Shown one piece after another: positions 22,284 to 32,921 of a stretch of 64,000 nt of DNA. How positions within the stretch are numbered: the first letter of the stretch is position 1; each line of letters starts with the position of its first letter. Under the pieces are notes generated by a model that worked only from the letters and a program-made list of their open reading frames with translations, had not been told where the DNA came from and did no database searches. Both the position numbers and the translations under genes were made by a program. The stretch spans positions 504,254-568,253 of the forward strand of contig JALMQS010000722.1 in the NCBI GenBank assembly GCA_024734495.1. Reading direction: 5' to 3'. The DNA comes from Forficula auricularia. Lineage: Eukaryota; Arthropoda; Insecta; Dermaptera; Forficulidae.

Positions 22284-23010
22284 GGTTGGACGATTTTTTT
22301 GTCCTCAAGTGTATTTAATATAGAAGCAAAATTCAAAATTTTTTCAAATATAGAGTTGTCGATAGCTAATGTATAGTTATTTATTTATTTATTTTTTGTT
22401 TTACTCGCCATCATTTCGGGTTAATTTCTCTGATAATGAAGTGAATTTTATTATATTTTCAGATTCATTCACCCGACCCTTTCTCATTCAAGATGGATAC
22501 AAAGAAGGCCTACCCGCCTACCTATTATGTATTCTATCTTAAGTCACTTTGTTAACATCTCTCTTGCTTACAAGTAAAAATATCTAAAAAAATGGGTGTT
22601 TCAAAACACATTACTAGTCAGTTAAGATTTTCATTACCGATTTTTCATTCATTTGAATTAGGATGTCAAATTTCCTACTTTAAGTGTCTCATTATCTGGC
22701 CATTCTACTTTAAAAACCAATAAAAATGTTAAAACGAAATTGAAAACATTTTCTTTCCGAGCCCAGCAGAGTTGTTGATTTTAAGGGTAAATGCAAAAGA
22801 TTACTTATAAATGAATATTCATTCAATTTGAGTTTTCATGCTCAATATAAAAAAACAAGTAGTTTAGTAGTGCTATCGTAAACTACTTAAAAATATACAT
22901 TTTACCCCAATCTTGCCCAACATAATCATTTTAGAGATAACATATTTTAGCCAAGCCTCTTTATTAATTACATTTTGTTCATTCTCATTATTTGATGATA
23001 TTTCTTTTTT
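22284..23010. repeat. Member of a repeat shared, inverted, with 27180-28020
   Basis: Blocks such as GGCCATTCTACTTTAAAAACC, GAGCCCAGCAGAGTTGTTGA and CCAATCTTGCCCAACATAAT recur in reverse order and orientation at 27180-27440 and 27947-28020. This copy lacks the LINE found in the other, so it provides the empty site for that insertion. Confidence 0.75.
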
Positions 23011-23464
23011 ACTTTATCCAATGGATAAAGTATTGTAATTGGTTTCCCGTCAAGCGCGACTTCAAAGGGTCCTCAGGTAAAGACTACGGAACCCATGGTC
23101 TCAATTAATGTCACAAATTGTAGAATTCATTTAGGTTGAATTTTAACACATGACGGTTTTGCCAAAAATTATATGGGGTCTCGTCCAGAGGTCAAAAAGT
23201 GCGATTTTTTCATTTAGTCTGTTCGGATGTATCTATGTATGGATGGATGTGGTCGTTTTTTTATTCCACGATTTTTTCCAAACTTTGAACCGATTGAAAT
23301 GAAATTGAAAACCTACCATTAATTTAACGAAATTAAGCGCTGATTAGTATTTGGTAAATATCGAAAGATAAACATTAGTAGTTTATTCCAGTGCCTTGAA
23401 AATGACTTAACCAATTTTGATTAAATTTAATATTGTAATTAAGTAACTTGATGACTACAAAAAA

Positions 23465-23509
<45 letters not shown>

Positions 23510-23670
23510 TTTTAGTAAAATTATATTTTAAAGTACTTTACTCATGAGTAAGATGTGCTTTTTTTTAATATTTTTATTTTATTTTAAACATGGACTGCAA
23601 ATAGCCAGTGATATCTGATTAATAATAAAGTAATAAACATATTAATATTTCAATTGAGTTTGGATAAAGT
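23011..23670. repeat. MITE with ACTTTATCCA ends
   Basis: Bounded by ACTTTATCCA and TGGATAAAGT. Contains TCCTCAGGTAAAGACTACGG, ATTATATGGGGTCTCGTC and an (AT)n run at 23469-23508. Same family as 41728-42305 and the fragments at 969-1222 and 54742-54990. Confidence 0.8.
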
Positions 23671-24292
23671 TTAGCAACGATGGTGGAGTTTATTCATCTA
23701 TATCTAAATTCTATAATAAAACGGTTCTAAAAATACCAGGCCAGGATGAAAATTTACATAAAATTGAAAATGTATGATCCATATCTTTGGAAACTCTTTT
23801 AAATTTTAAAACGAAAAGAAGGGAGAATCCGAGGAATTGCTCGGTTTTCTGCTCGCTTTAGATATAACCATTTTTACATTAAACATTTGGAACAAATGAA
23901 GAAACTTTGTCAACGGAGATCTGAAAGAGATATCTATCTACCTTTGTTCAAATAACAATAATTAAGTTGAAATAACTTGTGCCTGCTTATTTATTCCATT
24001 GACGAGTGATCTAGATAAGACATTCTTTGATTTTCTCCTTTTCTCTCTCATTTATTTTCAGTTTTTTTTTTTTTACAAAGCAATTAAGCATATGGGTTTT
24101 CTTAGGATTTTTTTTTGAAATTTAAACAGATTATTATTTAAATACTACTTCTGCATCGATTGGTGGCAAAACGAAATTTATGAACAATATAGTTCCGGAG
24201 ATATATTGGAAAGTTTACATACATATTTAATTATGATTAAGAAACTTTTCTTACCATTGTTACGTATAAAAAACTAAGCCAACATTAAACAA
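23671..24292. other. Non-coding AT-rich stretch
   Basis: No gene, repeat boundary or RNA gene recognised apart from T-runs near 24060. Confidence 0.4.
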
Positions 24293-24774
24293 TCTATATA
24301 AATAAAAATGTACTGTTACGCTTAAGTGATACGTTGAAGGATCTCCGAAAGTTCTTCACCTATTTGTTTGAAATTTTCACACAACATTCCATTCAAATAC
24401 ACGAGTGTTTTTATAGAAATCACACCTGTGGTATGTAAAAAATATTTTTTTCGAGGAAACAACCCCAGCGTCTCTCTGAGTAGTAAAAGCAAACAAACAA
24501 GATGGTCGGTAATAGCTTTTGGGAAATCTTTTAACTGTCAATGTTATTTTTAGTTAAGGGAACAATTTTGACAAATAATATATAATTCATTTACTGTTTT
24601 AATACCTATTCTATAATTATTTGCATTTTCAATTTATTTTCAAAACGATTATTATTTTTTAAATATATTTAAAAATTTGGATCAGCTATTATCTATAAAA
24701 ATTTTAACCATAAAACGAGACGCTCCCCGCCAGGGGCTAGGTGACGCCGGGCCGAAGGCCCGGGCGTCAGCTAG
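24293..24774 (+). mobile_element. Short non-autonomous Helitron
   Basis: Starts TC after A at 24292. The 3' end is a GC-rich hairpin (GACGCCGGGCC, GAA loop, GGCCCGGGCGTC with one bulged G, 24743-24768), followed two bases later by CTAG (24771-24774) and host T. That is the 5'-TC ... hairpin ... CTRR-3' layout between A and T of Helitrons. About 480 bp with no Rep or helicase. The 3' end is firm; the 5' end less so. Confidence 0.75.
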
Positions 24775-26307
24775 TAACTAATAAATATTTTAAGAAAATT
24801 TTAATTCATAGTTACAACACAGTTTCTGAGATAAAAATTAATAAATAATGAAAAATTTACTATGAAAACAAGCTGGCAACAACGCATTTATTTAACCTAA
24901 AAAGTGGCTTAACTTTAGTAATTTTTTTTGACGTTTTTTCGCTTCAGCCATTTTCGCAACAGCTTTCAATCAGTTATTAAGAAATTTTTGTTTTATAAAT
25001 CTCCCTTTATAATGTACTTTATCTGACATTTCTATGATAAAATATATACAAGCTCGGACAGTGTTGCCAAATTTGTCAAGCGAGAGTGGGAATGGATAGT
25101 AGTGGAACATAAGCAGCAAAAAGTTTTGGGCTTATGAATTATGTATCGTTATTGTCTGTACTATATACTCTAGCATTAACTTATTGCTACTATTGTCGCG
25201 AAACAACTGCCTTAAATCCAAGAACCTAGATGATGGAGCACCTATAAGTTTTGATAGACATTTGTAATTCCAAAAAGAAGAGGAAATAGTGTTCAAGAGA
25301 TAGATAAGATAAAATAATTTTATTAGCAGACCTGGGCTTATTAGCTCAGCTGTCTATACAACCAATACTTGAGAGATCGGTTATATCCTTTATCCGAATG
25401 ACTGTGTGTTTTTTATAATTTTTCGAAAGGCTATTTAATTAAGTTTCTCACTTACAAATCGATGGTACAGGACATATGCCTTGATCCACTTGGTACAGGT
25501 TTGAACCTTGGAGATAGACTATGATGTAACTTAACCGGTTTCCCATCCTAATTTCACCCGAATCAAACTCTCTTCTTCTTAGTTCGTTTTGAAATTAGGT
25601 GGACTGCGTAGGTGGGAGGAGAGATTTGGATTTGGTATTTTTTGATAAGAAATCTTTTAAATTATTCTTATATTAGGTAACTTGTATAAGTGATGTGTTT
25701 TAGCACATTAATCCTCTTCGAATTTTACAATCCTGTTTTTTTTAACAGCAAATGATAATGATTAATACAATTCTTAAAATATAAATAAAGAAAACTTAAT
25801 TATAATACTTATATATATATATATATATATAAATACTTTTGCAAAAAAATAAAAATACATTTCCCAAATACGAATTCATGACAGTATTCACTAATTTAAT
25901 AACACATACAGCAAAGAGTAATAAAGCAGTAAATTTCTAGTGGTCATGACAATTATTTTATTGAGGCATGTGCTGAGAGAAAAGACAATGAGCAGTTTCT
26001 ATCTTCTTTTTAAATGTTTTCAGAGTGCCTGTCCTCTTATAATTACCGAGAGCCGACACTATCTTTTGTATACTAATAATATTCCCATGACGAAAATGTC
26101 ACAATTATACGACACACCTTGCCGTTTATGATAATGTTCTTGAAGCTACCAATAAACTGCATTGATAAAGTTAGTGAACGGACCAAACGATGGCCAATAA
26201 AGGTTAAATGAAGTAAAATCACCCCATATTAATCTTACTTATAAAAAGTTGAACCAATAACTGTTCAAGTTAACAGTCAAATTATACCCTATGTTCCTAT
26301 AGTAATA
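24775..26307. other. Non-coding stretch with a possible SINE relic
   Basis: At 25330-25400 TTAGCTCAGCTG (A-box like) is followed 38 bases on by GGTTATATCC (weak B-box), suggesting an old tRNA-derived SINE head. An (AT)n run lies at 25809-25831. No coding segment recognised. Confidence 0.35.
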
Positions 26308-26790
26308 CGGCTAAGTATCTATAGGTATGACTCTAGATACAAAGCTACACTGGAAAGAGTATGTCAAGATAATAAAAGAAGAGCCTTTAGCATCAAATAT
26401 CGAAAATGGTAGCCAGCAGCTGCTTGGATACAATTCGGAGTTGTATGCCCAAAATAAATTTGATATATAAACAGCTTTTAAAGCCTCCCTAGTATATTTC
26501 GAGAATCTATATATGGTAGGCACTGTATAGTTACTATATAGTTTGAAACATTGTGCTACTAGGGCTGTTTGGTCGCATGGTGTCCAATTGTGAGGTTGTA
26601 CAAAAAAATCCAATATTTAAGTCATTCCAAAATAAAGTATTAAGAAGTATGAAACAAGATCTTCATCCTGGCCTACAGATGGATACAGTCAACGAAGTAA
26701 TTTTATGTAAATCATGCAGTAAGACATAACCAGTTTCTTATCACCCATGAAAATGAAGAATTCATAGCATCTCTAAAGGTGGTTGACAAT
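26308..26790 (+). pseudogene. Jockey-like LINE, C-terminal part of reverse transcriptase
   Basis: The plus strand, across several stops and frame changes, reads LGMTLDTKLHWKEYVK, then GYNSELYAQNKF, then a W-S-H-G-V-Q-L block followed by GCTKKSN, then LQMDTVNEVIL. This series (the Y/LG.TLD..L.W block, the N-S-x-L...NK block, and G-Q-L-W-G-C) is the familiar end of jockey-clade pol proteins. Four or more stops; not functional. Confidence 0.7.
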
Positions 26791-27445
26791 GTTCATCAAC
26801 TCAAAAGAAAAAAAAAATGGTGTGATTTATTTAATTATTGATTTATATATTGATGATTAATTGTGTCTATTGTAGATATGGAATAAAGAAATATATTTTT
26901 TGTAGAATATTTTTCTAAAAATTGTTAATTTAAATTATTAAAGAGGATAAATTGACAATTATAGTAATATCAAATATTGCTGTTTAATATTTAATGGAAC
27001 TCGAAAATAGGTCAAAATGGCCTTTTTCATCATTTTGACCTATAATATCTCAAAATTCTAAGGTGTTGTAAAAAATCGGGAAATTGCATAATAATCAGCG
27101 TAGAAAACTACTGGAATCCATTGTTAGGTTTACGGGAAAAATTTTTGTTTAATTTTTGTCGAGCAGTGTAATGAGAATGAACAAAATGTAATGAATAAAG
27201 AGTGTTGACTAAAATATTTTATCACTCAAATGATTATGTTGGGCAAGATTGGGGTAAAATGTATATTTTTAAGTAGTACGATAGCAGTACTAAATTATTT
27301 GTTTTTTATATTGAGAATGAATATTCATTTATAAGTAACCTTTTGCATTTACGCTTAAAATCAACAACTCTGCTGGGCTCTGAAAGAAAATGTTTTAAAT
27401 TTTGTTTTAACATTTTTATTGGTTTTTAAAGTAGAATGGCCATAT

Positions 27446-27945
27446 AATGATGCAATTCAGAAACGAGCCGTCAGGCTAATTGACGATTCTACCCTCACCG
27501 ACTCCCTCGACTCGCTAGCTCATCGAAGAGATGTCTCTGCCCTTTCCCTTTTCTATAGATACTATCACGGCAGGTGCTCTGACGAGATAAAATCAATAAT
27601 TCCCCCAAAGCATGCTTTGCACGCAGCACACGTTTTGCCGACTCCCAACACTCTTTCGCTGTCAAATTGGAAAAGTGCCGGACCACTTCATTCGCGAATA
27701 CATATATCCCCATGACTTCAAGGAACTGGAACTCTCTCCCAGCCTCTATCTTTCCCAGCACCTATGATCTTCAAACCTTCAAAACCAGGGTGCATAGACA
27801 CCTGCGTCTACATCCTCTCTCTTAATCAACTTTCCCTTCTCTTCGGTAATGCAAGGGTCTTTCGAGATCCATAGGGGCTACATCTTTACTGGTGCACCCC
27901 TTCTTGCATTCGATTGCATTAAAAAAAAAAAAAAAAAAAAAATCA
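27446..27945 (+). mobile_element. 5'-truncated LINE 3' end with long poly(A)
   Basis: The plus strand gives QKRAVRLIDDSTLTDSLDSL, then RRDVSALSLFYRYYHGRCS, then a frame change and the SRNWNSLP-type motif, a stop, the same 3' UTR as 5315-5641 and an A-run of over 20 bases (about 27922-27943). The surrounding repeat resumes after the A's, matching the empty copy near 22680-22700. The long A-run and good preservation indicate a fairly recent insertion. Confidence 0.85.
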
Positions 27946-28024
27946 GACAGTTAAAGTAGGAAATTTGACATCCTAATTCAAATAATTGAAAAATCAGTAA
28001 TGAAAATCTTAACTGGTACAAGGG

Positions 28025-28544
28025 CCTATATTTTCATTTTTTGACCATACACCCCCCACCACCCATTTTGGGAGGTTAGTTTTTGCATTTTTAGACTTCT
28101 GGGAGTCCACTGATTATGTAACCAAAATTTGGTTGAGTTTGCTCAAATGGCCTGGATTTTTAATTGTTAAACCCCCCCTCCACCCCCCTTAATTTTGGGT
28201 CGATTTGCACAAAAATCTAATCAGCTCTTAATCTCAATGGACCAAAACTAGGTGTGAAATTTGGTTTCGATATTCACACTAGTTTTTGAGCTAGCTCGTC
28301 CACAAAAATTTGGTAACGCACAGACTAACAGACATTTTGACAAAACAATTATTATCTCGAAAAATATAATTTTTTCGATGTTTACTTTTTGAAGCTTTTT
28401 TATAGAGCAAAATACCTTGGTTTTGCTCAATTTTTTTTAATCAAAATAGTTTCAGCCGTTTTTGAGATATTTAGAAAACAAAGGAAAAACCCCACTTTTT
28501 TCATGCACGATTACAATACTTGACCATACCCTGTATGGTAAAGT
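28025..28544 (-). repeat. MITE of the ACTTTACCATAC family, reverse copy
   Basis: On the minus strand it begins ACTTTACCATACAGGGTATG at the right edge and shares TTGTAATCGTGCATGAAAA, GAGCTAGCTC and the CAACCAAATTTTG block with 40456-41337 and 61783-62436. Its left end lacks a clear inverted terminus. Confidence 0.75.
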
Positions 28545-29644
28545 AAAAGGTGTCATAAGTTAGGGAATTTATTACAGTTTAATATTGTTACATTTTGTAC
28601 ACACATTTATTGTGGTATTGTGTTCGCTCTAATAGCTCTAAAGCTACTAAGAAGATCAATAGAGTTTCACATTTAGTTGTTTTTATATTTATTTAGATTA
28701 GCTGATTATTTGAATTCAGATCACACGCATTTGATTGACGTGCAGACTCTTCCCAAATAAACAAACGAACTTTCAAAAGTAAAATTCTATTTGAAATTCG
28801 ATATTATCGTCTCTTGTTCATGCACACAATAACAAATCCTGCAGTTAGAGTAATTTTCCCGCATCGTATTCGGTTTATTTATAATATCATCTAACACTCA
28901 TTTGCTATTGTTTATTTCAAAAAAGTTATCAATATATAGAATTTCTCATAGTATTATTAATTTCTCCAAGAATGCAACAAAAAATTAATGTCTAAATGGG
29001 AGGTGTATTAAATAAATATGCGGATAAAAACAAAAAATGAGAATGAAAGGCTATAATAAAAAAATCCCCTCGAAAACTGTTTAGAGAGTTAGATATGTGT
29101 TAAAATACGAAATTAGATGACGTTATGTTAAAATATAAAACTAAACAACATCCACTTTTTAAAAGCAGATTTATGTAAGATTTTTGCAAGCGCTGCTGTT
29201 CTTTTAGTTTTTACAGGTAGATTTTACGGTATTACGAGCATTTGCATTCATATCATCAAACAAAACAAAATAAACAAATAAATAAATGAGTAAGAAAACA
29301 AAAAGTAATAACAGATTTAGCTGTTGTAAATAAATCTATTAAATTCTTTTATTGTTCATTATGTTAACTAAGGAAAAAGTGGAAATCTGGTATTAACATA
29401 AAGTCGGTGTATTTCGTGTTTATTATCAGCCTAATCATAGTATTTATTAAAATAACTATTTCACTAAAAGAAAGATTGATCCTTTTTCAGATTAAAAAAA
29501 AACACGAAATTTTAGAGCTCCTCATTTAAAAAAGCTCAAAGATGCTGCTAACCAAGACTAATTTCAAATTTTAATTCATTATCATATCTACAATCGTTTA
29601 AGAGAAATTTGTACTTTTTGATTTTCAGTATTTTTTTTTTTGTG
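28545..29644. other. Non-coding stretch
   Basis: 28548-28615 is a fragment of the palindrome family at 21823-22283 (GTGTCATAAGTTAGGGAATT). The remainder is AT-rich with no recognised gene or repeat boundary. Confidence 0.4.
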
Positions 29645-29870
29645 GAGGGCGGGGGCTCGGTTAATCAATTTAATTTTATCAGATCCTAGGTATCTAATAT
29701 GATACTTTTTATTAAGTTTTACTAGCGTTGGTACAGGAGCCATGGCCGGTCACATTTTTTTCTCAAGTGCGGGGTTTGAACTCGGGCCTTCAGCTTCATC
29801 TTCGTGATCACTATAGACCAACCCGATCCTCAAGCTCTCAAGCCAGTGATCTAAATGATTCTTTGCAATA
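29645..29870 (-). repeat. Possible tRNA-derived SINE
   Basis: On the minus strand GGCTTGAGAGCTTGAGGATC precedes GAGTTCAAACCCC, the latter close to a Pol III B-box. The segment is markedly more GC-rich than its surroundings. No second copy in the window, so the call is tentative. Confidence 0.35.
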
Positions 29871-30023
29871 ATGTTAACAAAATTATATGTATAAATACAA
29901 ATCTTTAAAAAAACAATCTTAGAAACGTTAATTAAACCAGACGTTTCGGAAGAATTTCTCCTTTTATTAAATATTTAATTTCTTAGGGTTGCTTACTAAA
30001 CATTAGCGAAAGCAACTTTTTTG

Positions 30024-30076
30024 ATATTTCCATTGATAAAGGGAGAAATTCTTCCGAAACGTCTGGTTTAATAAAC
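30024..30076 (+). ncRNA. Degenerate hammerhead-like motif in a palindrome
   Basis: The core reads TTGATAA instead of CTGANGA (two changes), then an A, stem II GGGAG/CTTCC with one G-T pair, GAAA and AC/GT with a GTC triplet at 30061-30063. Stem I is CCA/TGG plus a bulge. The mirror arm at about 29936-29980 carries a similar relic on the other strand. Probably inactive. Confidence 0.5.
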
Positions 30077-30117
30077 GTTTCTAATTAAATTGAAAGTTTT
30101 TGTGCCGAGAGTAGCAG

Positions 30118-30912
30118 AATTTTTATTTTTATTTTTTTTTTAATGCAATAGAATGCAAGAAGGGATGCACCAGTAAAGATGCGCCCCCATGGATCTCAAA
30201 AGACCTTTGCATTACCGAAGAGAAGGGAAAGTTGATTAAGTGAGAGGGTGTAGACGTAGGTGTTTATGAACTCGGGTTTTGAAGGTTTGAAGATTATAAG
30301 TGCTGGGAAAGATGGTGGCTGGGAGAGAGTTCCAGTTCCTTGAAGTCATGGGGATATACGTATTGACGAATGAAGTGATCCGGCACTTTTCTAATTTGAC
30401 CGTGAAAGAGTGTTGGGAGTCGGCAAAACGCGTGCTACGCGCAAAGCATGCTTTGGGGGGGGGGGGGATTTTTGATTTTATCTCATCAGAGCACCAGCCG
30501 CGATAGTATCTATAGAAAAGGGAAAGGGCAGAGACATTTCTTCGATGAGCTAGCGTGTCGAGGGAGTCGGTGAGGTTAGAATCGTCAATTAGCCTGACGG
30601 CTCGTTTCTGAATTGCATCCAGGGTAGCAAGAGAATATTTAGAGGCTCCTCTCCATAGATGAGAGCCGTATTCGAGACAGGGGCGGACTTGGGCCTTATA
30701 GATGGTGAGAAGATGTGGGGGCTTGGACCTGAATAATTAGCTAATTTCGCCACAGAGGAGGTGTGTTCATTCCAAGACAGGTCAGATGCGACGGAGACGC
30801 CCAACATGGATAGGCTGTCACACATTTTCAGGGTATTCAAATCGAAGTGAATATCTGGGAAATTTTTATTTTCGCGCCTAGAAATTAGACAACATTGAGT
30901 CTTGTTTGCATG
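30118..30912 (-). pseudogene. LINE 3' portion, reversed
   Basis: Minus strand: ISRRENKNFPDIHFDLNTLK, SMLGVSVASDLSWNEHTSSV (the L-G-V..D.L.W.EH block), then frame changes through the YG.HLW and QKRAVRLIDD blocks, a G-run interruption near 30457-30470 (C-run in coding sense), the SRNWNSLP-type block and the same 3' UTR, ending in a T-rich stretch (poly A reversed) at 30118-30139. Same family as 5315-5641 and 27446-27945 and the longest copy of it here. Confidence 0.8.
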
Positions 30913-31016
30913 TTATATATTGAAGGAGTTGTGTCTTCTGCTGGAATTATAAATTTTATTTATTTATAACGAGACTATAGTTTCATAAATTTCATAAATT
31001 AATTCCTGTGAATCCA

Positions 31017-31070
31017 TTGTAATAGACTGATGAAGAGGGCAAAGCCCTCGAAACTATAGTCTCGTTATAA
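31017..31070 (+). ncRNA. Hammerhead-ribozyme-like motif, best copy of the GAGGGC family
   Basis: CTGATGA core (31027-31033), an extra A, stem II GAGGGC/GCCCTC around AAA (31035-31049), GAAA (31050-31053), then self-complementary ACTATAGT as stem III and C31061 as the cleavage base (GTC). Stem I pairs TTGTAAT(a)GA (31017-31026) with TCGTTATAA (31062-31070): nine pairs, two of them G-T, with one bulged A. All core positions are canonical apart from the inserted A. Confidence 0.75.
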
Positions 31071-31386
31071 ATAAATAAAACGTTTCTAAGATTGTTTTTT
31101 AAAAGATTTGTATTTTTTTATTATCTATAAAATCAATAAATATTTTTTTTATTTTCTATATACTAGTATATGTATAATTGTATATGTATGTATAATGCAC
31201 CAGAACAATCTTTCTTCCAGCTTTCATTTTGTTGTTATAAAAATATATGATTCCAGACAGGCGTACAATTGAACGAAAAATATTTAAAAAAAAAATATAT
31301 TTTTCTTTATATTATGAACATTTCTAAAAGTGAATAATGAATATGTATCAAAATAAATTGACAATAAAGAGAAACAACGAGGTTGT

Positions 31387-31601
31387 CAAATTGAAGGTTT
31401 CTTTTTGCCGAGAATATCATAATTTTTATAAATTGAAGGAGACAATAAAAGAGAGTGTCTTCTAACATACATGAATTCCTGTGAATCAATTGTAATAGAC
31501 TGATGAAGAGGGCAAAGCTCTCAAAACTATAGTTTCGTTATAAATAAATTAAAAGTTTATAATTCCAGCAGAAGAGACAGTCTTTTATTATCTCCTTCAA
31601 A
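31387..31601 (+). mobile_element. Hammerhead-bearing SINE-like insertion with 8-bp duplication
   Basis: Flanked by GAGGTTGT at 31379-31386 and 31602-31609. It contains an inverted fragment (GAAGGAGACAATAAAAGAG), then the AATTCCTGTGAATC lead and a hammerhead motif (31490-31543), then TATAATTCCAGCAGAAG and TCTCCTTC. No Pol III promoter seen. Confidence 0.7.
31490..31543 (+). ncRNA. Hammerhead-like motif, mutated core
   Basis: CTGATGA is kept (31500-31506), but G12 of the core is A (CAAAAC instead of CGAAAC), stem II has a weakened pair (GCTCTC), and the cleavage triplet reads GTT. Expected to be inactive. Confidence 0.65.
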
Positions 31602-31695
31602 GAGGTTGTTCTCAGCTTGATGCAAATAAACATACACACACACACATACACACATATATATATCCAATATAAATATAGGTATATTATTTATTTGT

Positions 31696-31740
31696 TTGAG
31701 ACTATAGTTTCGAAGGCTTGACCTTCATCATCAGTCTTTT
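31696..31740 (-). ncRNA. Hammerhead-like motif with a different stem II
   Basis: Minus strand: CTGATGA (plus 31728-31734), an extra T, stem II GAAGG/CCTTC with a short loop, GAAA, ACTATAGT stem III and a GTC triplet. Stem II differs from the GAGGGC/GCCCTC family at both strands while staying paired, which supports a structural RNA. Stem I pairing is weak beyond GA/TC. Confidence 0.65.
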
Positions 31741-31751
31741 TTTATATTATA

Positions 31752-31830
31752 CTAGCTGCTCCAGGCGTGCCTTCGTCACGCCTTCTGCACCTAGGCCCTC
31801 CGGACGGGCCGCCCTAGCTGGCAGCGTCTC
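31752..31830 (-). mobile_element. Helitron 3' terminus, minus orientation
   Basis: On the minus strand the segment ends GGCGTGACGAAGGCACGCC (hairpin), TGGAGCAG and CTAG, followed by T. It is similar to the 3' end at 35090-35171 in the opposite orientation. The other end of this element was not located. Confidence 0.65.
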
Positions 31831-32921
31831 GAGACGGCCAAAAGTTTTCTTTTTAATATTTATTTAACGGATTGGCTAAGCGCGATCACTATCTGACCAA
31901 TCAGAATCGTTCTAATAATTTAACGCTTTGCCATTGACTATACTCTGGCCTATCAGATCGTTTGGATCATACAAACATATATACATACATACATACCTTT
32001 CCATTTTTTATATCTTAATATATATAAATCTCGTGTCACAATGTATGTGCTCAATGGACTCCTAAACCACTGAACCGATTATAATAAAATTCGCACACCA
32101 TGTGCAGTTCGATCCAACTTGAGAGGTAGGATAGTTTAAATCTCAAATTATAGTCTCAATTTTAATTTATTGCTAATTATTTGTCTGTTATTATTTGACA
32201 GTCACAATTTCCAAATGATTCTAACAGATGTCGATACCTTTCGACTGGGTTGAGTAAGTAGTCAATAGATGGCGCTGCTATGGTAAATCTACGAACGTGT
32301 CATATAAGCTACATTTTAACAGCATAATTACCACGTGTTGTTGACGCTATAAAATTAATTAAATTTATTTTGTAATGAACGAAATACCGTATAATTCGAT
32401 TATTTCCACTTTTTAAATTTTTGGTGTTAGCATAGCCGGCCACGTGTTACTTAGACTGAAGTGTAAATTGCATTCATATTATAATGAAGATAATACAGTG
32501 AAATTAATCCTGTTTTTTACTTATTTGTGCTTCATTGATCAAAACTTTATAATTTATATTTATGTATGTAAGTATTATCACATAATTATTAAATTTAATT
32601 AAAATGTCAATGCAAAGTTGTACAAATATTTTTTTTTATTGTTTTTATTTAACCTCTATTAAAAAATATTTAGGAACAATAATTTCAATTTATACATGTA
32701 AGTAATATCACATAGTTTTATAAAAGTTAATTAATATATCAATGAGAAAATGGCACAAAGCTCCCCACACTTTTTCAATAATTGTACAAAAATTTTTATA
32801 TTATTTTTATTTAACCTCCATTGAAAATTATTTTGCACTTATTATTTCAATGTGCTTTGATAACATGTTTTTCAGTTCCTCTTTCTAATATTTAAACGAT
32901 TAAATTATTATTTTCAGTCAA

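Larger units (their letters stand above)
29906..31112. repeat. Composite foldback bounded by inverted AATCTTAGAAACG ends
   Basis: The left end AAATCTTTAAAAAAACAATC then TTAGAAACG is inverted at the right end (CGTTTCTAAGATTG...AAAGATTTG, 31077-31110). Inside are a short palindrome with a hammerhead-like motif (29935-30076), a reversed LINE (30118-30912) and a hammerhead repeat (30921-31077). The terminal word also appears at 17620, 47300 and 49320, tying these families together. Confidence 0.65.

Noticed and set aside
23469..23508. Promoter or origin signal in the (AT)n run
   Set aside because: A plain dinucleotide microsatellite inside a MITE, with nothing else nearby to support a function.
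30300..30506. Plus-strand protein starting MLGKMVAGREFQFLEV (similar frames at 5006-5470 and 27495-27761 on the minus strand)
   Set aside because: This is the antisense of the LINE C-terminal segment. It recurs because the LINE recurs; the sense strand carries the known SRNWNSLP motif.
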